Source of the DNA: an uncultured Myxococcales bacterium
Lineage (GTDB): Bacteria > Myxococcota_A > UBA9042
Direction of reading: 5' to 3'
Assembly (NCBI GenBank): GCA_903840165.1
Contig: CAIMEY010000049.1
Location: 1 to 64,000 of the forward strand
DNA length: 64,000 nucleotides
Below the pieces are notes generated by a model. The model was not told the DNA's origin and did not search any database. It saw only the letters and a list, made by a program, of their open reading frames with translations. The translations under genes were made by a program, and so were the position numbers. Shown piece after piece: positions 7,777 through 14,814 of this stretch; positions within the stretch are counted from its first letter, which is position 1, and each line of letters starts with the position of its first letter.

Positions 7777-8736
7777 TTAGTTTGATACGACGAAAGTAAG
7801 CGAGGCCCACTCGCCTTCGCGCGCCATGTCCAGACAGTTCAGGTTCAGGGTCAGATAATGGTCGCGAACCTGCTCGACTTCGCGCCATAACACCCCAGAA
7901 AGAATCAGCGTTCCGCCGGGCGCGCACCGCTCTACCAGCGAATCTCGCAGGGGGATGAGCACCGCCGAGATGATGTTGGCCGTGACGATGGCAAACTGCC
8001 CCGGCGCCAGCAGACGTGGATCGGGAACCAGTTGCAGATCAACCTGTTCAAGCACGTTGTTCAGACGCAAGTTGTCCCGCGCGCTCGGCAGGGCAACCTC
8101 ATCGACTTCGGTCCCCAGGGCCCGGCGACAGCCCAGCTTGACCGCAAGGATGGCGAGAATGGCGCTGCCCGTGCCGGCGTCGAGCAGATCGATCTTGCTG
8201 AGATCGGTGCCTTTTTCCTTCTCGCTGAGGGCCCATTTTTCCAAAGCCATCATCGCCAGGCGCGTCGTCTCGTGGGTTCCTGTGCCAAAAGCCATGCCGG
8301 GATCGATAACAATGCGAACGATTCCAGGCTCATCGGGCCCTTGTTCCCAGGCTGGCTCTACCCGCACGGTCTGACCGACGCGCAGGGGGTGATAGTGCAA
8401 CTTCCAGACTTTGTTCCAATCTTGCCGCACAACGTCGCGCAAGGATACCGAAGTTTCGACGCCGACCTGCCTCAACTCCGCCTGCAAGCGCATGGCCGTC
8501 GCTTGGGCCTCGCTCGGAGCCACAAAGAGCACCACCCGCACTTGGCCGGTGCGCAGCATTTCCGCGCCCAAGGTGCCCGCGTCCTCGGTCTGCAGGCCAT
8601 TGGGCGACATCAGCCACAGCAAGGGCGAGATTTCGCTGAGCAATTGCGCCGGAATTACCGCGCGCACTTCGACGCAATCCACTATTGTTTCCGAAGGTTC
8701 AGCGGAGTCCGCTGTCGCGGGCGCTTGTTCACTCAT
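7777..8736 (-). CDS. prmA: Ribosomal protein L11 methyltransferase
   Basis: A 319-residue SAM-dependent enzyme that methylates ribosomal protein L11. The C-terminal half carries MAFGTGTHETTRLAMMALE, the SAM motif LLDAGTGSAILAILAVKLG (an Ala-rich variant of the usual DVGCGSGILSIAA) and VTANIISAVLIPL. The N-terminal ~130 residues are the L11-recognition region. The ATG overlaps the preceding biotin-carrier stop by 4 bp (8733-8736), so translation is probably coupled. The acidic first ~15 residues are less conserved but no better start is seen. Confidence 0.92.
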   Translation of the reverse strand: MSEQAPATADSAEPSETIVDCVEVRAVIPAQLLSEISPLLWLMSPNGLQTEDAGTLGAEMLRTGQVRVVLFVAPSEAQATAMRLQAELRQVGVETSVSLRDVVRQDWNKVWKLHYHPLRVGQTVRVEPAWEQGPDEPGIVRIVIDPGMAFGTGTHETTRLAMMALEKWALSEKEKGTDLSKIDLLDAGTGSAILAILAVKLGCRRALGTEVDEVALPSARDNLRLNNVLEQVDLQLVPDPRLLAPGQFAIVTANIISAVLIPLRDSLVERCAPGGTLILSGVLWREVEQVRDHYLTLNLNCLDMAREGEWASLTFVVSN

Positions 8737-9245
8737 GATGCAGCCTCCAACTGAACGAGCAGTTGCCCGGTTTCTACAGTCGCGCCAACCTGCACGACAA
8801 TTGCGGCGACTCGTCCGCCACCCGGCGCTTTTACGTCGTTTTCCATCTTCATGGCTTCGAGCACAGCGACCACGCTGCCCGGAGGCACGATGTCGCCGAC
8901 GGCCACTGCGATCTTGACCACGCGGCCAGGCATGGAGGCCTTAATCTGCCCTCCTGTCGCGCCCTTACCGCCGCTCCGGCCCAGGACTGCGGCCTTGCGC
9001 GCGTCCACTAGTTCGTAGCGCCTTTGGGCCGTGCCTGAGACGATCACCGTCTGTTCGCGGTCGGCAAACTCTCGCAATGACAAGCGTTTGCCTTGGTGTT
9101 CGACGACAAGACGGCCGTCGGCCAGGGGGCGTAGGGTCAACTCGACCGTGCGGTCGCCGAGTCGAACCACTGCCGCGCTGCCAGAATCGGCCAAAACGGT
9201 TGCTTTCTCTGTAGTTTCACCGCGTTTGACGATATAGTCGACCAT
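8733..9245 (-). CDS. Biotin carboxyl carrier protein of an acyl-CoA carboxylase
   Basis: A 170-residue protein ending in a biotinyl/lipoyl-attachment domain (about 102-168) with EAMKMEN; Lys133 is the expected biotinylation site. The first ~90 residues form a beta-rich domain (VDYIVKRGETTEKATVLADSG...) like the region before the carrier domain of propionyl-, acetyl- or methylcrotonyl-CoA carboxylase alpha chains. It follows the biotin carboxylase gene with a 115-bp gap and overlaps prmA by 4 bp. The two genes look like an alpha chain split in two. AAGGA precedes the ATG. The acyl-CoA substrate cannot be told, because no carboxyltransferase gene is here. Confidence 0.9.
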   Translation of the reverse strand: MVDYIVKRGETTEKATVLADSGSAAVVRLGDRTVELTLRPLADGRLVVEHQGKRLSLREFADREQTVIVSGTAQRRYELVDARKAAVLGRSGGKGATGGQIKASMPGRVVKIAVAVGDIVPPGSVVAVLEAMKMENDVKAPGGGRVAAIVVQVGATVETGQLLVQLEAAS

Positions 9246-9360
9246 GGTGTCCTTGGCGCCAGTGGGGCGAACGCTGTCCTCAGCTGACGGTTGATTTGCC
9301 TACCAGAACAGTGTGTTTACTGCCGGCTCAGCGACTGCAAATGTGTGGGAATCGCCGACC

Positions 9361-10869
9361 TCATCGCCGTACGGCCCCGAGGCGAGCGGCCAGGGCCCAA
9401 GCGGATTCCTGTGTGAAAACATGAGGCCCTGCGGTGCTTGGGCTTGCTTGACCCGCGGCACGACGATGGTGAAGCAGCACAGCCAACGCTGCGCTGACGT
9501 CGTCATCCGGGGGATCGGTGGCCAAGGGCGCGAGAGTCTTGACAATTCCCGTGTCGTAATGGCCCGTGCGGAAGGGTTCGCTGGCCAGCACTTGCTGCAA
9601 ATGCTCAATATTGTGCGATATACCAGCAATTTCAAAGGAATCCAGCGCAGAGGCCATGCGGGCGATGCACTGAGGGCGCGTCGGTGCCCAAGCAGAAAGC
9701 TTTGCAATCATAGGATCATAGAAGTTGGAGACCACATCGCCTTCGCCAAAGCCATCGTCCAGGCGCAGACCTGGCCCGTGTGGCGGCCGGTAGACGCGCA
9801 AGGGCCCTGGCGACGGCTGAAAGTTTCGCGCCGGATCCTCAGCATACACGCGCACTTCAATGGCGTGCCCCCTCTGGGTCACCTGATCTTGGCGCACCGA
9901 CATCGGCTCGCCCAGCGCGATGCGCAACTGCTCGGCCACCAGGTCGACGCCGGTCACCAACTCCGTCACCGGATGTTCTACCTGCAGGCGCGTGTTCATC
10001 TCCATGAAGTAGAAGTTCTCGTCCGGATCTACCAAACACTCAATCGTTCCAGCGCTTTCATAGTTGACCGCGCGCGCCGCTTGAACGGCCATAGCACCCA
10101 TGGCGAGGCGCGTCTTGTCACTGAGGTTGGCTGCAGGAGACTCCTCAATAATCTTTTGATTCCGTCGCTGTACAGAACATTCGCGGTCAAATAAGTGGAT
10201 GGTATTGCCGTGACGATCGGCTAGGACTTGAATCTCCACATGGCGGGGATTGACGATGAATTTCTCAATATAAATCGTAGTGTCGCCGAAGTAGGCTCCC
10301 GCCTCGCGTTGGGCACCTTCCAGCGCCGCGCCTAGGTCGGCCTCCTTTTCCACCAAGCGAATGCCCTTGCCGCCGCCGCCAGAAGCTGCCTTGAGCAGCA
10401 CTGGATAGCCGACATTTTCTGCACACTTGCGTGCTTCTTGCAGGGTCGCCAAAGGCCCGTCAGACCCTGGTACCACCGCGACGCCTGCTGCCTTCATGGC
10501 GTCCCGAGCCCAAGTCTTGACGCCCATCTGGTGCATCGCCTGGGCCGACGGGCCGACAAAGGTGATGCCCTGCTCATCGCAAGCGAGGCGAAAGTGCTCA
10601 TTTTCACTGAGGAATCCATAGCCCGGATGGACCAAGGTCGCGCCGGTTTGCTTGCAGGCCTGCAGCACTTTATCCGCGCGCAGGTAGGATTCTGCGGAGG
10701 GCGCGGGGCCCAAAAGAACTGCCTCATCGGCGAGATACACATGGCGTGCGTCGCGATCAGCTTGGCTGTAGACGGCGACGGTGGGTAGGCCCAATTCGCG
10801 GCAAGCGCGCAGAATTCGGCAGGCAATTTCCCCGCGATTGGCAACGAGCACTTTGGCAACGGCAGGCAT
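9361..10869 (-). CDS. Biotin carboxylase subunit of an acyl-CoA carboxylase
   Basis: A 502-residue ATP-grasp enzyme that carboxylates biotin on the carrier protein with ATP and bicarbonate. It has the N-terminal domain KVLVANRGEIACRILRACRELG, the ATP loop KAASGGGGKGIRLV, the active-site segment FDRECSVQRRNQKIIEESPA and FMEMNTRLQVEHPVTELVTG. This is the complete domain set at AccC-like length plus a ~50-residue tail. TGGAG lies upstream of the ATG. It is first in the run with the carrier protein, prmA and rsmE. AccC of fatty-acid synthesis and the alpha chain of propionyl/methylcrotonyl-CoA carboxylase are both possible, so no symbol is given. Confidence 0.92.
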   Translation of the reverse strand: MPAVAKVLVANRGEIACRILRACRELGLPTVAVYSQADRDARHVYLADEAVLLGPAPSAESYLRADKVLQACKQTGATLVHPGYGFLSENEHFRLACDEQGITFVGPSAQAMHQMGVKTWARDAMKAAGVAVVPGSDGPLATLQEARKCAENVGYPVLLKAASGGGGKGIRLVEKEADLGAALEGAQREAGAYFGDTTIYIEKFIVNPRHVEIQVLADRHGNTIHLFDRECSVQRRNQKIIEESPAANLSDKTRLAMGAMAVQAARAVNYESAGTIECLVDPDENFYFMEMNTRLQVEHPVTELVTGVDLVAEQLRIALGEPMSVRQDQVTQRGHAIEVRVYAEDPARNFQPSPGPLRVYRPPHGPGLRLDDGFGEGDVVSNFYDPMIAKLSAWAPTRPQCIARMASALDSFEIAGISHNIEHLQQVLASEPFRTGHYDTGIVKTLAPLATDPPDDDVSAALAVLLHHRRAAGQASPSTAGPHVFTQESAWALAARLGAVRR

Positions 10870-11024
10870 GGGATCTCCAGAGCAGCAACGCGCGCATGGT
10901 GTTGGCGCGGATGCTGGCTGTCAATTGGCCCTACGCCAACGGGCACGGGCGGACACCTCGGTGCGCAGCGTGGCCATTGCATTTCTGGATCTGCGGGTGT
11001 GTGGACCGTATGCTGCAGGGCGGG

Positions 11025-12737
11025 ATGAATGGTCGAACAACCACCGTGAAGGCAATTCAGATCGCGATAGTGTTCGCGGTGTTGTTCACCAATGCCACGG
11101 CCGCTCACGCCGCGCCGCCTCCGGCTGGAGGCTGTCCGCAACCGCCTAACGCCCTTGTGATTAGTGAGTTTGTGACCGGCAACGGCGATTCCCCGCGTTG
11201 GCTAGAGATCACAAATCCTGGCAACTACGCGCTGAGCTTGGAAAAAGTCACCGTCACGGCGTGGCAGGCTGGTAGCGCTGAGCCCAAATTGGCTTTTGCT
11301 TTGGGGAGCTTGGTCGCTGAACTGCCGGCAGGTCAGGCCATCGCGGTCGGTCACATTCCAGAGGGTAAGACGCCGGCCCTGCAGTGGCTCAAGCTCAAGG
11401 TGCTAGAGCTCGGCGGCGACTTCCAAATCCCCATGTGCAAAGCGGTGTTGCAGATCGACGGTCCCACGGGACTTATCGATGCCGTGCAATACGACCTCTG
11501 TGGCGCCAAGAATGAACCCAAGCAGACGGCCTGGGCCCTGGACCCAAGCCTCATTGATCTCTGCAAGAATGATGAATTGTCGTCTTGGTGCGGAGAACCG
11601 CTGGGCCCAGACGGGGCTGCGTCACTGGCCGTCGGCACGCCGGGAACTGTCAATATTCCCTGCGACTTGGATGGGGACGGCTATACGTCGGCCCAAGGTG
11701 ATTGCGATGACCAAAATAAGAACGTCCATCCAGGGACGGTCGAGCTGTGCAACGGCGTTGACGACAATTGCAACGGCTTGACGGACGATGAAGTTGCGAT
11801 TCCGACAGGCGTTTGCCTCAGCCTAGGCGTGTGCGCAGGCCCCCTGCCGGATGGCTCCCCCACGGCCAAGTGCTACGGCAAGTCGGGGTGGCTGTGCAGT
11901 TATCCGCCGGGCTATGAAGCCAATGGTGAAACGCTTTGTGACGGATTTGACAACGATTGCGATGGGTTAACGGATGAAGGCCTACGCAATGTCTGCGATG
12001 CCTGCGGGCCGACGCCGACTGAAGTCTGTAACGGCAAAGACGATGATTGTAATGGTAAAACGGACGACATTGGTCCCCTACCTGCGGCAACCTGTGGCAG
12101 TGCTGGCGTCTGCGCCCAGGCCCAAGCCCTCTGCGCTGACGCGACGTTGACCTGCGTCTATCCACCGAGCCACCAAACGGCGGAAACGGCTTGTGATGGA
12201 TTGGACAATGATTGCAATGGGTTGACAGATGATGGCTTGGACCTTGGCGGCAATTGCCAAGTCGGCACGGGGGCCTGCGCCGCGGTTGGACTCAAGGTGT
12301 GCGGCGGTGCGGGCGAGGTTGTCTGCCAGGGCGTTCCCGGGGCCATAGGCGTCGAGCAGTGCGGCAACGGCATCGACGACGACTGTAACGGCTTGACGGA
12401 TGACGGTTTTCACGTCGGTGACCAATGTTCGCTGGGGCAGGGCGCATGCCAAGTGGTCGGCAAGCTCCAGTGCAGTGCCGACCGTAAAGGCTCGATTTGC
12501 AGCGCAAAATCGGCATTGCCCAGCCAAGAACGCTGCGGCAACGGCATTGATGACGACTGCGATGGCCAGACGGACGAAGCCGATTGCACCACGGCCGCAG
12601 CCAGCAAGGGGTGCAGCGCTGGCCCGGGCCCTGGCGGACGACTGTCTTGGCTAATCTTGTTATTGCTAGGTATTTCGGTTGTATCGGCCCTTTGCGTGCG
12701 CCGCTGGTCGATGTCGGCCTCGCGCTCCGGTCACTGA
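11025..12737 (+). CDS. Exported MopE-motif protein with lamin-tail-like N-terminus and MYXO-CTERM-like tail
   Basis: A 570-residue surface or secreted protein. The start at 11025 gives a clean signal peptide (AIVFAVLFTNATAAHA, cut near 28) with AGGG/GGG upstream; the open frame extends further back but looks non-coding. Residues ~35-170 (NALVISEFVTGNGDSPRWLEITN) resemble a lamin-tail domain. Six motifs of the form CNGxDDNCNGLTDDG follow, known as the putative metal-binding MopE motif common in Myxococcota. The end is GCSAGPG, a hydrophobic helix and RRWS, matching the Cys-helix-Arg layout of MYXO-CTERM sorting signals. Calcium or copper binding is inferred from the motif family only. Function unknown. 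Confidence 0.7.
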   Translation: MNGRTTTVKAIQIAIVFAVLFTNATAAHAAPPPAGGCPQPPNALVISEFVTGNGDSPRWLEITNPGNYALSLEKVTVTAWQAGSAEPKLAFALGSLVAELPAGQAIAVGHIPEGKTPALQWLKLKVLELGGDFQIPMCKAVLQIDGPTGLIDAVQYDLCGAKNEPKQTAWALDPSLIDLCKNDELSSWCGEPLGPDGAASLAVGTPGTVNIPCDLDGDGYTSAQGDCDDQNKNVHPGTVELCNGVDDNCNGLTDDEVAIPTGVCLSLGVCAGPLPDGSPTAKCYGKSGWLCSYPPGYEANGETLCDGFDNDCDGLTDEGLRNVCDACGPTPTEVCNGKDDDCNGKTDDIGPLPAATCGSAGVCAQAQALCADATLTCVYPPSHQTAETACDGLDNDCNGLTDDGLDLGGNCQVGTGACAAVGLKVCGGAGEVVCQGVPGAIGVEQCGNGIDDDCNGLTDDGFHVGDQCSLGQGACQVVGKLQCSADRKGSICSAKSALPSQERCGNGIDDDCDGQTDEADCTTAAASKGCSAGPGPGGRLSWLILLLLGISVVSALCVRRWSMSASRSGH

Positions 12738-12879
12738 TCGCGCACGGCGTTGCTCAAGGGCCGTTCGTCGCTTGCCTTTGTCGCCAAAACGGTCAGATTC
12801 TGGCACAAAGTGGCGCGGGCGGCCGGCGAAATGGCGCGCAGGTTCCCACGACCCCGCGACTGCATTTTGGGAGGCTGTG

Positions 12880-14121
12880 ATGACCCCTTATTGTACACGA
12901 ATTCTGCTGAGTTTTTCTGCGATTTGTCTTAGCACTGCCTGCGGTTCAAGCGGCGATGGCACCACGCCGGGGACGGTGGCCGGCGCTGATGGCAGTTCCC
13001 AGGATGGCGGCTCGCTTGCCGATGGCAGCAGCCTCGATAGTGGCGTCCTCGCGCAGGAGACCTCTGTTATTGCAGAGGATAGTGCACCCGAGGTCGGCAT
13101 CGCTGTCGATGTGGGCGGTGTGGACTCTGCGATCGAGGACACGGGGCCTGTGGATGCGGGGCAGCCGGTCGACACGGCCGTGACCGATGCGGGGGCTGCA
13201 GAAACCAGTCAAACCGCGCAGTTGATGCAGTGCATGATGAACAAATGCGCCGATTCCGTGACGGCGTGTCTCGGCGACAGCGACTGCGCCAGTGCCATCG
13301 GCTGCCTCTCCGGCTGCAACGGCGACACGGGCTGCATGTTGACGTGCGGCTCAGGCTTAAAGGGCAATGCACAAAGCGAATTGCTCGCTGCTGGTCAGTG
13401 CGCGGTCCAGCAGGGCTGCATTTCCCTGGGTGGCGGCGGTGGCGGCAACTGCGGCAATGGCAAATGCGATGTCGGCGAGCAAATCACCTGCCCCAAGGAT
13501 TGTCCAGCAGCAACGGGGAGTTGCGGTGATGGAAAATGCGACGCCGGTGAACAAGCCACCTGCCCAGCCGATTGCGCAACCCCGCCCACCCCCGGTTGTG
13601 GCGACGGCAAATGCGACGGAACCCTTGAAAATCCATTTACTTGCCCCAAGGACTGCCCCGCCCCCACCTGTGGCGACGGTCAATGCGCCAGCCCCTGGGA
13701 AACCGTCCTGACCTGCCCGGGCGATTGCACCGCCACCGCAACCGGCACGTGCGGCGACGGCAAATGCGACGATCCCTTCGAAAATCCGTACATTTGCCCC
13801 AAGGATTGCGCGGCACCTGTCTGTGGCGACGGCACCTGCACGGCTGTTTTCGAGACCGCGCTCACCTGTCCCAAAGACTGCAGCGGCAGCAGCGGCGGCG
13901 GCACCCTGCAGAACGTGCTGACCTGTTCGGCGACCAAATGCAGCGGCGAAGCCGGCGGATGTGCCCTTGATTTCAGTGGTTGTGGCAAAGTCGCCATGTG
14001 CATCGGCGGCTGCAAAGACATGGCCTGCGTGGCGGACTGCGGCAAGAACTTAACCGGCGATCCGCAAAAGAAGTTCCAGGCTTTGTCGGATTGCCTCGGC
14101 AAGAATTGCACGGCGCCCTAA
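12880..14121 (+). CDS. Cys-rich lipoprotein with six CGDGxCD...CPxDC repeats
   Basis: A 413-residue predicted lipoprotein. The ATG at 12880 follows GGGAGG by 5 nt and gives a signal peptide with LSTAC (Cys21). A low-complexity Asp/Ser/Gly linker (22-110) leads to a Cys-rich module (CMMNKCADSVTACLGDSDC...). Six repeats of about 20-25 residues of the type CGDGKCDxGExxTCPKDC follow. The C-terminal module (CSATKCSGEAGGCALDF...CIGGCKDMACVADCGKNL) appears related to the first, so the repeats are bracketed by paired modules. The lipoprotein at 40859-42742 holds one copy of the same repeat. Expected on the cell surface with many disulfides. Function unknown. Repeat copy C starts 4 bp after the stop. 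Confidence 0.7.
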   Translation: MTPYCTRILLSFSAICLSTACGSSGDGTTPGTVAGADGSSQDGGSLADGSSLDSGVLAQETSVIAEDSAPEVGIAVDVGGVDSAIEDTGPVDAGQPVDTAVTDAGAAETSQTAQLMQCMMNKCADSVTACLGDSDCASAIGCLSGCNGDTGCMLTCGSGLKGNAQSELLAAGQCAVQQGCISLGGGGGGNCGNGKCDVGEQITCPKDCPAATGSCGDGKCDAGEQATCPADCATPPTPGCGDGKCDGTLENPFTCPKDCPAPTCGDGQCASPWETVLTCPGDCTATATGTCGDGKCDDPFENPYICPKDCAAPVCGDGTCTAVFETALTCPKDCSGSSGGGTLQNVLTCSATKCSGEAGGCALDFSGCGKVAMCIGGCKDMACVADCGKNLTGDPQKKFQALSDCLGKNCTAP

Positions 14122-14125
14122 GGAA

Positions 14126-14374
14126 CCAGTACCTCAAACCCGAAGTTGCTTGCAGGTTCGAGATACGGCATTTGCTTGTAGTTTCAAGCGGCCCGCCATC
14201 TCGACTTTCGCCGAGCCACACTTGGCACGGCTCACGCGCTGCGGTCGCCGTGGAGTCCTCGCCTCGCCCGCGCGTCCCGGCTCACACCTGCGTTTGGCCG
14301 TAGCCCCGCCCGAAAGTCCACAATGCCGAGCGCTGTTCGGTAACACGGAAAGCACTTAGGGTTACCAGGACTAG
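14126..14374 (+). repeat. Dispersed repeat, full copy C (249 bp)
   Basis: Begins CCAGTACCTCAAACCCGAAG and ends AGGACTAG. It is collinear with copy B (5245-5495) over the full length with many substitutions and few indels, and its first ~75 bp match copy A. It fills almost the whole spacer between two convergent genes: 4 bp after the Cys-rich lipoprotein stop and 5 bp before the stop of the minus-strand NTF2-like gene. Its distal hairpin region (GTTCGG / CGGAAAGC, about 14333-14353) differs in sequence from copy B at the same place. No coding content is evident. Confidence 0.85.
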
Positions 14375-14379
14375 ATCCG

Positions 14380-14814
14380 TCAGTGCACGTGTTCGTCGGG
14401 CTCGAGCTCAGGCATCGCCCATTTCTCTGCCAATTCATCAGGTTGATGCGATAGCCAGGCAATTCGGCCATCCGCAGCAAGCCGAGCCTGCCATAGGCCG
14501 CCGCCGATGAATTCACCCGCGGTGAGCTGATAACGGCCGGAGATAAAACCGCTTTCGTCGCTCGAAATCGCCTGCATCAACTGGAACTGGCAAATCTCCC
14601 GCGTCAGCGCGAACCAAGCATTGATCGCGGCGTATCCGACAAAGGTTTCCATCACAGTTCCGCGATCTTGGCCGAAGCCATAGCGCTCCACGGTGGCATC
14701 TTCGCTCAACGCCAGGGCCGTCGTCGCGGCATGGCCTCGCCCATTGATCGCCTGTAGCCAGCGATGCATGGCGTGCAGGGCTATTAGCTTTGTTTTTGAG
14801 TCCTTCTCATTCAT
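14380..14814 (-). CDS. Small protein, possibly NTF2/SnoaL-like
   Basis: A 144-residue cytoplasmic protein. The ATG at 14814 overlaps the end of the Lon-like gene (stop 14807-14809), suggesting translational coupling. The pattern of an N-terminal helix (LIALHAMHRWLQAINGR), a middle segment VMETFVGYAAINAWFALT and C-terminal strands SGFISGRYQL/GGLWQARLAADGRIAWL suggests an NTF2-like fold. That fold holds enzymes, binding proteins and protease adaptors alike. The tight linkage suggests a role with the protease, such as adaptor or substrate delivery, but this is inference from context. Not recognised as a named family. Confidence 0.6.
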   Translation of the reverse strand: MNEKDSKTKLIALHAMHRWLQAINGRGHAATTALALSEDATVERYGFGQDRGTVMETFVGYAAINAWFALTREICQFQLMQAISSDESGFISGRYQLTAGEFIGGGLWQARLAADGRIAWLSHQPDELAEKWAMPELEPDEHVH

